Positions 42,598 through 53,668 are shown, numbered from the stretch's first letter. The stretch: 64,000 nucleotides of DNA from Eublepharis macularius (GCF_028583425.1 NC_072800.1:8507001-8571000), one strand, 5' to 3'. Made by a program: numbers and translations. Notes: generated by a model not told the origin, from the sequence alone.

Positions 42598-42972
42598 TGT
42601 GAGGATCTGCCAAGAATCTTCCCAAAAGACTCCCCTGGTTTAGAAAAGCTTTATTGGAAAGTTCTAGTATCATGATCTTATGAAGGGCAATTGTCAGGAA
42701 TGAAACACAATCACCTTTCATAAGCTTATATCATTCACAGTCTAACATTCCCCCCCCCTTCCTAGAGGCTGCCCACTTCCTGCCCAAGGGAGGACACTGA
42801 GTTCAAGGTTCTTTCCCAGCAGCTAGGAACCAGCACAGTCTAAGAGAGGTAACTTTAGACAGAATTCACATCCTGGGAGAGTTGAGAACCACAGTTGGAA
42901 CAGATAAACAAAACCTGCAGCTTTCCCCCCTCCCAGATACGGGTATGGCAATATGCTGCCATCATCTTGACA
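42598..42972 (-). repeat. 3' LTR of chromovirus D with PPT
   Basis: Minus strand starts TGTCAAGATGATGGC at 42972, immediately after a purine tract (TTTTGGGGGGACAAAA, 42973-42988), and ends CAGATCCTCACA at 42598. AATAAAGC lies about 45 bp before the end. Confidence 0.9.
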
Positions 42973-42997
42973 TTTTGTCCCCCCAAAATCAGTCTCT

Positions 42998-44275
42998 TCA
43001 AGGTTTCCTAGAGTATTTTTTGTGAAAGTTCTTTAGCAGTTTAGAGGCTTGAATGTCTGTTGATTTAACCCACTCAGCTTGGCTTTTGGGAAAATACGTC
43101 CATTGGACTAGATAATACAATACTCCTTGCTTCAATTTAGAGTCTAAAATCAGTTCAATTTCATGATGGGGCTGTCCTTCCACCATGATAGGAGGTGGGG
43201 CTGCTCGTTCAGGGTGCCATTTATCGGGTCCTGGGTCCTTTTTTTGAAGGCTGAAATGGAATACCTGGTGTACCTGCTCAGGTTTTTAGGCAGTTCTAGT
43301 TCCACTGTTACATTGTTAATTAGATGGACCACAATGAAGAGTCCCAGGTATTTCCACCCCAATTTTTTGCTTGGTTGGGCTCCTTCAAGGTTCTTTGCAG
43401 ATACATACACACTATCTCCCACTTTCAACTTCCAGGGGGGTGGAATCTCTTTTTGTCTGCTTGTCATTTATAGTCCATTTTAGCTTGCTCCAGAATTCGC
43501 TTTATATTGTCCCATTGTTTTATAATGTCAATTCACCATTGTTGTAATTCACCTCCCCTTTCAGCAGAGTTAGGTTCTATCAGTGACATGGGTCTCCCTT
43601 CAAACCCCTGGGTTACCTTAAAGGGGGTGACTCCAATAAAACTGTGTACACTATTGTTACAACAGTATTCTGCATAGGGGCAAAAGTCCACCCAATTATC
43701 CTGTTGATAGTTGGTATAGCATCTCAGAAATTGTTCTAATATCTGATTCGTGCATTCACTTTGTCCATCAGACTCAGGATGATGGGAGGAGCTTAATCAG
43801 TGTTCAATCCCAGTTACTTTTAGAAGCTCCCGCCAGACATTGGCAACAAACTGGGAGCCCCTTTCGGATATCACCTTGGTTGGGAAAGAATGCAAACATA
43901 CAACATGTTGCATAAACAAGCTTGCTAGTTTCTTCGTAGTTGGGATTTTAGAGCAGGGAACGAAGTGAGCTTGCTTAGAGAACAAATCCACTACCACCAA
44001 AATCACTGTCTTCCCTCTGCTAGGAGGAAGATCTGTGATGAAATCCATGGAAATGGTAGCCCAGGGTCTGAGGGGAGTTTCCAAATCCCCCCCCCCCGAT
44101 TTCCCCCCCATCACAATCACTTGGCAAGTGGACACATACCGAGAAACATCCCTCCTCATTTCCAGCCACCAAAATTGTCGTTGTGCTAGATGTAGGGTCT
44201 TGACAAACCCAAAATAGCCTGCTAATTTGTTGTTGTAGCACTTCTTAAATATTTCTCCTTGCAGTGTTTCAGAAA
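42998..44275 (-). pseudogene. Integrase and chromodomain of chromovirus D
   Basis: Minus strand: remnant zinc region and LHLAQRQFWWLEMRRDV, Asp in SMDFITDLPPSRGKT, Asp position in KVISERGSQFVANVW (Asp changed to Glu), Glu in SDGQSECTNQILEQFLR, then the barrel DSVYVSAKNLEGAQPSKKLG and the chromodomain HHEIELILDSKLKQGVLYYL with VQWTYFP. Almost complete in length but with frameshifts near 43480 and 43800 and a G/C run near 44090. Confidence 0.9.
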
Positions 44276-44465
44276 TAAAGCAGCAAGAAAAAATCTATCG
44301 GAGGAAACTATAAATACAATCTAATCAATTTATTATAGAATTAAAGTGCTATCGTTCTCTAAGTGCAATATTTAGTAAACACTTAGTGGCAGTTATATCT
44401 ATTGTATATCTAGCATATAACAATTACAATATCGAAGAAATCTAGACTCTAATACACCACTGGTT

Positions 44466-47400
44466 TTTTTTTTTTTTGAAAAATTTTTATTGGGTTAGAA
44501 TCCATTATTTTTACATTTACATTCAATTTTCCCCAATTTTTTCATCTCTAACCCCCTCCCTTTCCCCCCCTTTTGTTGACTTCCAACAGCTTTCCGACCC
44601 TTTATCCCCTTTCCCTTACTTCTAATAGATTCCTCTATCTAAAACAAATATATATTCTCCATTAATCTAAGCAGTACATCCTTAACTATTTTTAACATTG
44701 TATGCCCAAACTGTAAGTCTTTGTTTCCATCTTAGATAAACAATTTATCCCATTTTACAATTTCAAATATTTCTATATATCATAAACCATGTAAATCATA
44801 CATTCGTTTAGATCAAACAATTTGACTTATTCTCTATATATTACTCATTCTATCTTTTTGTAATAATTCTATATATCTCTCATCACGTAGTCAATCAATT
44901 TGACTCATCTGTATCTTCAGACATTCAGTTTGGTACATTTTACAAAACTTACCAAAAAAAAGAAAATATTGTTAGTTAATCAATCCTTATATTTAATCCT
45001 TATAGTTAATTATTTTCTATCTATATTCTGTTTGTTAACCTATGTATATCTATATATATGTCAATCTATTAGTCTAACTGCTTATTAATTCACATTTATC
45101 TCTTCTCCCCCCGGTAAAGTCTCCCCCCTCTACTTCAGTACTTCAGTAGTTCTCAAACTGCCACAGTTTTCCTCCCACCTCCCATTTCTTCTCCAGGTAT
45201 TGTTTCAGCTTCTCCCAGTCTGTGTTGAACTGCCCTGAGTCCAGATCTCTCAGTTTTCTTGTCATCTTATCCATTTCAGCCATATACAGCAATTTGTAAG
45301 TCCAATCTTCAATAGTTGGCACTTCTTGTACTTTCCATTTTTGCGCATACAAAAGTCTAGCTGCTGCTGTCATATAAAATATCAACGTCCTGTGTTGGGC
45401 TGGAATTCCCTCCATTCCTAAATTCAGTAGCAGGAGTTCTGGGTTCTTATTAATTTGAAATTGTAAAATTTCACTAATTTCTCTTATTATTTCCCCCCAG
45501 TACTGCCTGGCTACCTCACACGACCACCACATATGATAGAGGGAGCCCTCATGCTTCTTACATTTCCAGCATTTATTAGAAGTATTCAAATTCCCTAGCG
45601 CAATCTTCTTTGGTGTCATGTACCAACGATAGATCATTTTGTAAATGTTCTCTTTGATATTAGTACATGTCGTTGTCTTCATTGTAGTTTTCCACAAGTA
45701 TTCCCATGCCTCCATTGTTATTTCTTTGTTAAAATTTATAGCCCATTTCACCATTTGTGTTTTAACTGTCTCATCCTCGGTATACCATTTCAACAGTACT
45801 TGGTATACCTTGGATATTCTTTTCTTATCTTCTTTAAGAAGGGTCTGCTCTAGTTCCGAATTCTCTATTCGTATACCTCCCTTTACAGAGTCCGAATTAT
45901 ATAAGTCTCTGATCTGTCTATACTGGAACCAGTCGTAGTTAGGTGATAGTTCCTCTTGCGTCTTTATTCTAAGTTTGGATGCTTCAGTTTTAGTTATTTC
46001 TTTGTACGTTAAACATTGTTGTTCATTATCAACAGCTCTCGGGTCTATCACCTCATACGGAACCACCCACAAGGGAGTTCCTTCTTGTAGATAAATTCTG
46101 TACTTCTTCCAGATTATGTATAGACTTCTCCGTACAAAATGATGCAGGAACATCGAGTTGACCTTTACTTTGTCATGCCATAGATATGCGTGCCATCCAA
46201 ATATTTTTTTATATCCCTCTAGGGCTAGTAGTTTCTTGTTCTTTAATGTCATCCATTCTTTCAACCAAACTAGGCAGATTGCATCATGATAAAGTCTCAG
46301 ATTGGGCAGTTGCATTCCGCCTCTTTCCTTTGCATCTTGTAAAACTTTCACTTTCACTCGAGGCTTCTTGCCTGCCCAAACAAAATCTGATATTTTCCTC
46401 TGCCATTTTTCAAATTGTTTAGAGTCTCTGATGATTGGTATTGTCTGTAGCAAAAACATTACTCTTGGTAACACATTCATCTTAACTGCTGCAATCCTGC
46501 CCAGCCATGACAAATTCAGTCTGTTCCATTTAATCAAGTCTCTCTCTATCTGAGTCCATAGTTTTTCATAATTGTTTTTGAATAAATCTATGTTCTTTGC
46601 AGTTAATTCGACTCCCAAATATTTCACTTTGCTTGTTACTTCACAGTCCGTTGTTTCCGTTAATAATTGTTGTTTCTGCTTAGTCATATTTTTACATAAT
46701 ATCTTTGACTTCTTTTTGTTGATATAAAAACCTGCCAAGTCTCCAAACTCCTTGATCTTATCTATCACTCTTGGCATGTTCTCCAATGGGTCCTCTACAA
46801 TTAACATTATGTCATCCGCAAATGCTCTGACCTTATATGAATAGTCCTTTATTTTTATTCCACGAATTTCCTCATCTTGACGTATTTGTATCATCAGAAT
46901 CTCCAATACTAAAATGAACAACAATGGAGACAACGGGCAACCTTGTCTTGTTCCTTTACTTATCGTCAATTTCTTGGTCAATTCATCATTCACCACGATT
47001 GCTGCAGTATGGTCTCTGTAAATTTCCTTAATTGCTCTGATGAATCTTTCTCCCAATTGTAGCTTTTCCATAGTGGCAAACATAAAGTCCCAGTTTAAAT
47101 TGTCAAACGCTTTTTCAGCGTCTACAAAGAAGAAACCAACCTCTTTGTCACAACGCTTGTCATAATATTCAATAGCATTGATCACTGTCCTTAAATTGTC
47201 TCTTATTTGTCTGTCTGGCAAAAAGCCTGCTTGTTCCTCCTCTATAACTTCCGAGAGCCACCCCTTCAATCTCTCCGCCAATATCTTCGCAAAAATTTTA
47301 TAGTCATTATTAAGTAGCGATATAGGTCTATAATTTTTCACGTTAGTCAGGTCTTGGCCCTCTTTTGGGATCAATGATATGTTCGCTTCACTCCAAGTGT

Positions 47401-47595
47401 CTGGAATCCTTTGATCCCTTAAAACCCCATTCATCACCTCTTTTAGGAATGGTGCCAGTTCATTAGCCATTGTCTTATAAAATTTAGCCGTAAGTCCATC
47501 TGGCCCTGGCGCCTTTCCTAGATTTGCAGATTGTATTGCCTTACTTATTTCCTCGTCAGTTACTTCACTGTTCAACTTATTTCTCCAAGCTTCCA
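44466..47595 (-). mobile_element. 5'-truncated L1 with long TSD
   Basis: Flanked by CTAATACACCACTGGTT (44449-44465 and 47596-47612). The T run at 44466-44478 is the minus-strand A tail, followed by a T/C-rich 3' UTR with CCCCCTCCCTTTCCCCC and TTTGTTGACTTCCAACAG, shared with the L1 at 59478. The copy starts just before RT. Confidence 0.95.
45143..47590 (-). CDS. L1 ORF2 C-terminal two thirds, uninterrupted
   Basis: About 815 codons open without a stop. LNSEVTDEEISKAIQ, GKAPGPDGLTAKFYK, NYRPISLLNNDYKIFAKILA, EEEQAGFLPDRQIRDN, FFVDAEKAFDNLNWDFM, KGTRQGCPLSPLLFILVLEI and the catalytic FADDIMLIVEDP give a full RT. The C-terminus has the L1 Cys/His motif CWKCKKHEGSLYHMWWSC. The N-terminal APE endonuclease is missing, so it cannot support normal L1 retrotransposition and has no promoter of its own. 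The lack of any nonsense change over 2.4 kb indicates a young copy. Confidence 0.93.
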   Translation of the reverse strand, partial: AWRNKLNSEVTDEEISKAIQSANLGKAPGPDGLTAKFYKTMANELAPFLKEVMNGVLRDQRIPDTWSEANISLIPKEGQDLTNVKNYRPISLLNNDYKIFAKILAERLKGWLSEVIEEEQAGFLPDRQIRDNLRTVINAIEYYDKRCDKEVGFFFVDAEKAFDNLNWDFMFATMEKLQLGERFIRAIKEIYRDHTAAIVVNDELTKKLTISKGTRQGCPLSPLLFILVLEILMIQIRQDEEIRGIKIKDYSYKVRAFADDIMLIVEDPLENMPRVIDKIKEFGDLAGFYINKKKSKILCKNMTKQKQQLLTETTDCEVTSKVKYLGVELTAKNIDLFKNNYEKLWTQIERDLIKWNRLNLSWLGRIAAVKMNVLPRVMFLLQTIPIIRDSKQFEKWQRKISDFVWAGKKPRVKVKVLQDAKERGGMQLPNLRLYHDAICLVWLKEWMTLKNKKLLALEGYKKIFGWHAYLWHDKVKVNSMFLHHFVRRSLYIIWKKYRIYLQEGTPLWVVPYEVIDPRAVDNEQQCLTYKEITKTEASKLRIKTQEELSPNYDWFQYRQIRDLYNSDSVKGGIRIENSELEQTLLKEDKKRISKVYQVLLKWYTEDETVKTQMVKWAINFNKEITMEAWEYLWKTTMKTTTCTNIKENIYKMIYRWYMTPKKIALGNLNTSNKCWKCKKHEGSLYHMWWSCEVARQYWGEIIREISEILQFQINKNPELLLLNLGMEGIPAQHRTLIFYMTAAARLLYAQKWKVQEVPTIEDWTYKLLYMAEMDKMTRKLRDLDSGQFNTDWEKLKQYLEKKWEVGGKLWQFENY

Positions 47596-48319
47596 CTAAT
47601 ACACCACTGGTTGAAATCAGGTAAGTGCATAGTCCTCATGGGAAGTATAGGTCAGTAACTATTCATCTTTTCTTTTTTAGATGCAGGAAGACAGTTCCAT
47701 AATGAAATCACAGAAATTTCCACATGTTCTTCTCCTGGATAATATGCAAGGCGTTCAATAAAGCTTTGTTGTTGTAAGCCAAATGTGGGATGTCTGATTT
47801 TTCAAAACTGGGCAAAGCCTGACAGGCTTGTGCCAGCAATTTAATCCTGTTTCATATTATTCACTTTTTCAAAGGCTTAATGTTTGAACAATCATCACTA
47901 GAAAAAATCATAACAATTAATATACTCTACAAGGATCTTAGCCATAACACTGTACTTCCAAAGAATCTCATCCTACTTACATACATGAAACATCTTTGAC
48001 ATTTCTCAGTGGGTGTGATTTGCGATGGACAGTACCATGGTTAACGTCTTACATCATTTCATGATATACAATGCCAATCAATTATTTTTAAGAACTTTAA
48101 AGAAACAGAACTTGCATCATGCTAAAAAGAGAATTTACATCCAATTACAGACAAATTGCAAAAGCTTATAAGAAACAAGTGAAAGCAATGCTGCTATTTA
48201 ACCCATTTGGTGTTAATGAATTCATTCTATATATCCATTCAGATTCTCTCTAGAGGAGTTTTCATTGGGGATTCACAACTTCATTAGTTTTAATAATTGT
48301 CAAAACTGAGAACTTAAAA

Positions 48320-49700
48320 CTTCTGCGAGGAAGTCTGATTTCTCAGGAAGATGCTTAAGGGTGAATCGAAACTTAGAGAAAAACTCCACCCACCTGCGCT
48401 GCTTTGCCCCTAGCTTTCTTGGCATATGGAGAGCTTCCAAGTTCTTATGATCATTCAAATGGGACTTTTGCACCCTCCAGTCAATGTCTCCAAGTAGACA
48501 GTGCTAGTTTTACAGCAGCTGCCTCTTTATCCCACACTGACCAATGCTTTTCAGAGGCAGAGAATTTTCTCAGTACATAAGCACGGGAGTGCAGCTCACC
48601 GTTAGAGCCCTCCTGTAGAATTACACCCCACATGGCCATGTCACTTGTATCCACTTGAACAATAAACTTTTTATTCTCATCAGGGTGGCACAGTATGGGT
48701 TCAGAGGTAAATAGGTCCTTTAAGTTTTCAAAAGCCTGCTGGCACTCCACAGTCCAGGTCAGCTTAACTTCTGGCTTTGCTTCTTCTGTTCCCTTTCCCT
48801 TAGTTTTCAGCAAATCAGTCAAGGGTAGGGCCGTTTCGGCAATTTTTTTAATGAATGGTCTATAGAAGTTGGTAAAGCCCAGGAACGACTGCAATTGGCA
48901 TCTTGTTTTTGGTGCTTCCCATTCTTTAACCACCTGTACCTTGGCTGGATCCATTTCCACCCCTTGCCTGATACTCAATACCCCAGGAAATCCAATTCCC
49001 GCTTGTGAAATTCACACTTAGAGCATTTTGCATACAACTGGTTTTGGTAGAGAGTAGTCAGCACCTCCCTGACCAATTTGACATGTGAGTCATAATCATT
49101 GCTATAAATTAACATATCATCCAAGAAAACGACCACTCCTTTGTGTAAGTAGTTGTGCAAAACTTCATTAATCAATGTATTGTCAAAGGCTTTAATCAAA
49201 TTCATGAAGGCTTTAATCAAATTCATTAATCAAATTCATGAAGACTCCAGGTGCCCCTTGCTGTCCAAATGGCATGACCAGATATTCAAATTGGCCCACA
49301 GGGGTATTGAACGCTGTTTTCCATTAATCCTCTTCTTTGATCCTCACTCGAAAGTAAGTATCTCTTCAATCCAGTTTAGTAAAGATTTTCCTATTGGCAA
49401 CCACTCCCAGCAGGTTTCTAATGAAGGGTAGGGGATATGCATTTGACATGGATACTGCATTTATTTCCCAGTAATCTGTGCAGAGCCTTAAACCCCCATA
49501 CTTGCCCTTGCAAAACAGTACTGGGGCGGCGTGGGGGGAGCTCACTGGGAGGATGAAACCTCTTTGTAAGTTCTTGTCACATTTTAAGCAGCACCCTTGT
49601 TCCAGTCTCCTCTCCTCCTCAGTCAAGTGGAGCAATCCTCTCCCTTTTGGCTTGTATTTCCCTTGGTTCTCGATGGCTTGGTTCAGACACTCAGAGGTTG
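48320..49700 (-). pseudogene. Reverse transcriptase and RNase H of chromovirus D
   Basis: RT: FILPVSSPHAAPVLFCKGKY, LRLCTDYWEINAV, FTKLD, then VVFLDDMLIYSNDYDSHV (FLDD box), DFLGY and SFLGFTNFYRPFIKK. RNase H: FIVQVDTSDMAMWGVIL and HWSVWDKEAAAVKLALSTW, ending KHLPEKSDFLAEVLS. Frameshifts at about 49370, 49230 and 48975. A small tandem duplication (AAGGCTTTAATCAAATTCAT, 49186-49245) repeats the NLIKAF residues. Confidence 0.9.
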
Positions 49701-49729
49701 GAGATTGATTAGAGGGATTTCTGACGAAC

Positions 49730-50090
49730 TGTTAAAGATCTGCAAAGAATATTCCCAAAAAACTCCCCTGGTTTAGAAAAGCTTTATTGGAAAGTTCTAT
49801 GCAGGGCAATTGTCAGGAATGAAGCACAATCACCTTTCATAAGCTTATATCATTCACTGGCTAATATTTCTCCCCCTGCCCCTTCCTAGAGGCTGGCCAC
49901 TTCCTGCACAAGGGAGGACACCGAGTTCAAGGTCCTTTCCCAGCAGCTAGGAACCAGCACAGTCTAAGAGAGGTAACTTTAGGCAACTCTCCACATCCTG
50001 GGAGAGCTGAGAACCACAGCTGGATCAGATAAACAAAACATCAAACAACCTGCAGCTTTCCCCCCTCCCAGATACGGGTATGGCAAGATG
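49730..50090 (-). repeat. 5' LTR of chromovirus D, truncated
   Basis: Ends AGATCTTTAACA at 49730 on the minus strand and matches the left LTR up to CATCTTGCCATACCCG, where about 20 outer bases are missing. An L1 fragment begins at 50091. Confidence 0.85.
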
Positions 50091-51690
50091 ATTCCATTTA
50101 GAAATTCAAATTGAATCCTGTTTTAAAAGCAAGAGAATTCTTGAAAAAATTTAAAAGTGATTTTGAGACAAAGATATCAGAAGAAATTACATCAGACCCA
50201 GTAGAAAACTCAAATATGGACTCTCTCAAACTTAAAGATTAAAGATGGAGTATAAATGTATAATGTGGAATATAAACGGAGCAAATGCTCCTCAAAAAAG
50301 AAAAAAATATTATTTGAAAAAACTAAAATATATTATATTATAAGAGACCCATATTAAAAAGGATATAAAATATTTGTCTTACAAATCTTTAGAGGAAGAG
50401 TTTGTGTCAGCGGATTCTAAAAAGAAAAATGGAGTAGTGTTGTATATAAATCTGCAATTGAAACTGGAGTTGGTGTTGTCTGATGCTATAGCACTTTTTT
50501 TTACTCCAGAGGTAATCAATTTGTACCTGCTGCTTCAAAAAATTTTAAGTCCAAAGTGATTTCACAACTAATGTATGGTATTCTGGTTTGGATTAGGGCC
50601 TTTGACTGGGTCATCGAATGTGTTCAATCTAAATTTTTGCGGAAAATTCTGGGCCTACCGAAGTATGTTCCATATGCAGTTATCTGCTTAGAAACTGGTT
50701 TAATTCTAGTGGAAATGAGGGCCTGGCTTAAATACTGGCTACGTTTACATTATAATTGTGACCCTGGGAGCTTTATATATCAAATGCTTTCAGAGCCCAA
50801 TGTGTCAAATTGGTCAGGGTATATCGTGGAAAAAATTAAAGGCATGGGTATATTTGTGGACTCACTGTCTATGTTAACATTAAATGCCTCATTTCAACAA
50901 ATTAAGAACAGGATGCTAGATATTGAGCGCCAGAAGTTATATAGCCTGGCTACTAAACCCTGCTCTCCTCTGAGCTTTGAAATTCCCCTCACTGTAGGGA
51001 GGATGGCTCCATATTTATCTTCCCTGCAGGTGCCACAACTTCGTAGAGTGTCCTCTCTGGCCAGGTGCAATGCTATGCCTTCGGCCATTCTATATGGCAG
51101 ATTTAATAGGATAACCTATTCAGCTAGATGCTGTTTATGTGAACAAAAATGTGTCAAGTCAATTACGCATGTTCTTTTGCATTGTCATTTGTATGCCGGT
51201 GTACGTCAAACATTTTTAAAATTTGTTCTAGCTAGTCTGACTCACTCAAGGTCTATTGACTGTTGAACGATTCCTTTTCTGATGTCACCGAGAAGGTGGC
51301 TAAGTTTCTCCATTCTGCTTTGAAGTTGCATCAAAGGATATCACAGAAATAAGTTACAATTGTATTTATGTATTTGTAATGTAGTATCCTTTTAATGTTT
51401 GTTTTTCTTTTTGTAAGTGGATAACCTGAATTGTTGATATATGCCAATAAAGGAGAACTTGAACTTGAACTCTGATGCTCATGGTAGGTTTGTGGGAGTA
51501 GAAATTAATTTAGGTGGTAGAATTAAGACTGTGGTGCTGGGAATTTATGCGCCAAACGAGGAGAAGAGTTTGTTTTATAAACAACTTATAGATAGTTTAA
51601 CAGGCTTGGCTTGTGAAAGTTGGTGTTTAATGGGTGACTGGAATGGAGTGATTTCCCCACAAGTAGATAGACTTTCAGAGAAAACATTGA
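50091..51690 (+). pseudogene. L1 ORF1 end and ORF2 endonuclease start
   Basis: Plus strand: an ORF1 C-terminus (KAREFLKKFKSDFETKISEE, ending SLKLKD and a stop at about 50240), then the ORF2 start (WNINGANAPQKRKKI, about 50270-50310) and endonuclease sequence (SLEEEFVSADSKKKNGVVLY). After a nested LINE (50488-51470) it resumes as DAHGRFVGVEINL, VVLGIYAPNEEKSLFYKQLI and WCLMGDWNGVISPQVDRLS. L1 identity ends near 51690 without an A tail, so this is an internal piece. Confidence 0.88.
50488..51470 (+). mobile_element. LINE 3' fragment nested in the L1, 9-bp TSD
   Basis: Flanked by TCTGATGCT (50479-50487 and 51471-51479). Removing it rejoins the L1 endonuclease frame exactly (LVLSDA then HGRFVG). 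It encodes about 236 codons of an ORF2 C-terminus (FLRKILGLPKYVPYAVICLE, then CCLCEQKCVKSITHVLLHCH, a CCHC-type end motif). The 3' end is CCAATAAAGGAG followed by GAACTTGAACTTGAAC, a short hexamer tail. It is not L1, L2 or CR1 as represented here; an I/Vingi-like clade is my best guess. Confidence 0.85.
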
Positions 51691-52079
51691 GCTGTCCACT
51701 TCTAACTTCATGCCAAGGCTCTCGTGGTGAGTTCTAAAAGTGCAGCGGCAGTCTTTTGCTTCCTCACTAGCAATTTTGCAGTCTGTTCAGCTTTGCAAAA
51801 GCAATTGGACTGAAGGGGACAAGAAGGCTTCTATCAATCCACAGCTTTTGACAAGTGCAGGCCCAGAGGGTTTATTAGGAGGATTTGCAGCACATTATCC
51901 AAGGATTGCTAATTACAAGCTAAGCTCTAGAGACACAAGCCCAAACTTTTCAAGTACAGTTTTCATTAAAAGCCTTAAATGAACAGTGTGTGTTTTGAAA
52001 CCAAACTTTTATCACTGCAGGCCATAGGCAATGAGGTAAGATCTTTGCTGGAAAGCAAAGGCTTCACTCCAGGGAAGTC
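51691..52079. other. No recognisable feature
   Basis: No motif identified between the L1 fragment and the Penelope-like remnant. Confidence 0.4.
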
Positions 52080-52240
52080 ACCGCAAACATAATCAGAGGT
52101 CTAGTAGCACCTCACAGAGTAATGACTTTCTACTGTAACGTAAGCTTCTGTGGTGCAAGATTCAGGTCCAGTAGCAACTTAAAGACCAATAGATTTCCAG
52201 ATTATGAGCTTTCAAGAGTCAAATCTCCCTCCTTTTGTGG
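52080..52240 (-). mobile_element. Penelope-like terminal remnant
   Basis: Minus strand shows GAGGGAGATTTGACTCTTGA, GAAAGCTCATAA and TTGGTCTTTAAGTTGCTAC, the usual Penelope-like terminal sequence. A second, weaker repeat of the AGTAGCACCTCA phrase lies at about 52102-52115. No coding part. Confidence 0.7.
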
Positions 52241-52322
52241 ATTTCCTTCAGCAGGCCATATCTGATATTAAAACTGCCAATATTTAGAGCAGAAGGGGAA
52301 CATATCAGTCTCCCAGAACACC

Positions 52323-52324
52323 AT

Positions 52325-52423
<99 letters not shown>

Positions 52424-52424
52424 T
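52323..52424. repeat. (TTTA)n microsatellite, about 25 units
   Basis: About 102 bp of uninterrupted tetranucleotide, grown from the A-rich tail of the L2 copy. It produces a LFIYLFIY open frame that is not a protein. Confidence 0.97.
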
Positions 52425-52618
52425 GGCCCACCTTTTTTACTGAGACTCAAGGCGGATTACACAGTGTGAGATTAGTACAATCAGTATCAAGGACAATTTC
52501 ATAAACAATGCCATAGGGTAAATAAATGCAAGTTTACAAAGATATAATATTAGCAAGAATCCAATATAGAGTTGAAGAAATGCTGAAACAGAACATAAGC
52601 AATTCTAGGGCTGACATA

Positions 52619-52778
52619 GGCCGTTTCCAGATGGCTTACCTGCCTCCAGAACGTCGCACCATCTTGCAGGGAACACGCAAAATATCATGTTTTCTCGCGC
52701 GAGAAAACGCGATATTTCGCGTTTTCCCCGCAAGATGGCGCGACATTCCGGAGGCAGGTAAGCCGTCTGGAAACGGCC
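52619..52778. mobile_element. Palindromic MITE, 160 bp, 3-bp TSD ATA
   Basis: The whole element is a near-perfect inverted repeat: ends GGCCGTTTCCAGA and TCTGGAAACGGCC, centre CTCGCGCGAG near 52699. The flanks are ATA on both sides (52616-52618 and 52779-52781). It is inserted in the L2 3' UTR, and the plus-strand L2 copy at 7770-8185 lacks it. Its ends and core (AAAACGCG, GATATTTCGCG) are shared with the element at 55232. Confidence 0.88.
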
Positions 52779-53481
52779 ATAGGAGCACATATTTAAAGCA
52801 ATAGATAGTATGTAAGGCAACATAGTTGTCAGATACGCCTCCAGCATATCTGCCATGTGATATGAATTTATTGCTGCAGTGTGTAGTGTACCTTTGAGAA
52901 CATGCAGAGGGAACCTGTTTTGCTGACTGGTTGCTAGCTGCTTATCTTGCAGGTGTTTTGGTTACCATTTCCTGGCTGGCCTGAGAACATGGCCTTGAAG
53001 TTCCAGCTGAGACTGCACCAACCTCCTAAGAGACTGAGCAGAGCTCATCCTTTCCCTCCTCCCCTCTCTCCTGGCTCCCTGTCTCAACGCGTTAAAATCC
53101 TAACAGACTTTCTTTCCCATTGGGGGCAGGGAGTTTGCCCTGTAATTAACCTTGCTTTGCTATCTTGCATCACTTCAGCCAATGATCCTGTCTGACTATC
53201 TTGATACTGGTATACTTTAATTAAAGTAATTTTAACTCATACACCTGAGTGATGCAGTGAAGTGCTTGGGGAAAATACCTTTAAACGTAGCCATAATGCG
53301 ATAGCAACAACAACCACAGGCACCTCCCGTATACAAGTAGCAAAAAACAGAGAATCCTCACGGGAGAGAAAGAACCAGTAAGTACAATTGAATCACACTA
53401 AATGCGCATTGCTGTACCTCATTTCAATGTAATTTCTAAACACAGGGTATAACCAAGAAATATCAAAGTCTTTTTATGTTG

Positions 53482-53668
53482 TATTGTCGAAGGCTTTCAC
53501 GGCCGGAGTACGATGGTTGTTGTGGGTTTTCCGGGCTGTATTGCCGTGGTCTTGGCATTGTAGTTCCTGACGTTTCGCCTGCAGATGCCAGCCACAGCTG
53601 CTGGCGAAACGTCAGGAACTACAATGCCAAGACCACGGCAATAGAGCCCGGAAAACCCACAACAACCA
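53482..53668. mobile_element. Penelope-derived head-to-head dimer, 13-bp TSD
   Basis: Flanked by TCTTTTTATGTTG (53469-53481 and 53669-53681); the right arm of the foldback has the empty site. The insert is an inverted pair: GGTTGTTGTGGGTTTTCCGG on the left and CCGGAAAACCCACAACAACC on the right. At its centre lies GATGCCAGCCACAGCTGCTG with GCGAAACGTC, a hammerhead-like layout. Confidence 0.9.

Larger units (their letters stand above)
44275..48320. mobile_element. Unclassified insertion in chromovirus D, carrying an L1
   Basis: RNase H ends near 48322 (LPEKSDFLAEVLS) and integrase resumes near 44275 (ETLQGEIFKK), leaving about 930 bp of foreign sequence once the nested L1 is removed (44275-44463 and 47613-48320). 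It is AT-rich, has no frame I recognise, and no clear termini. About 100 codons of the integrase linker are missing at the junction, so a deletion accompanied the event. Confidence 0.55.
42598..50090 (-). mobile_element. Ty3/gypsy chromovirus D, lacking gag and protease
   Basis: Left (3') LTR 42598-42972, right (5') LTR 49730-50090. The LTRs match along most of their length (for example CCTGGTTTAGAAAAGCTTTA and CCTAGAGGCTG blocks) but with several indels, so the copy is older than C. Internally only RT, RNase H, integrase and chromodomain are present; the 5' LTR abuts the start of RT. A 4-kb foreign insertion separates RNase H from integrase. The right LTR has lost its outermost bases where an L1 fragment begins. 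Confidence 0.88.

Noticed and set aside
45143..47590. Host gene coding for an 817-residue protein
   Set aside because: It is L1 ORF2 with RT and Cys/His motifs, an A tail and a target duplication.
52235..52504. Open frame with repeated LFIYLFIY
   Set aside because: Translation of the (TTTA)n microsatellite.
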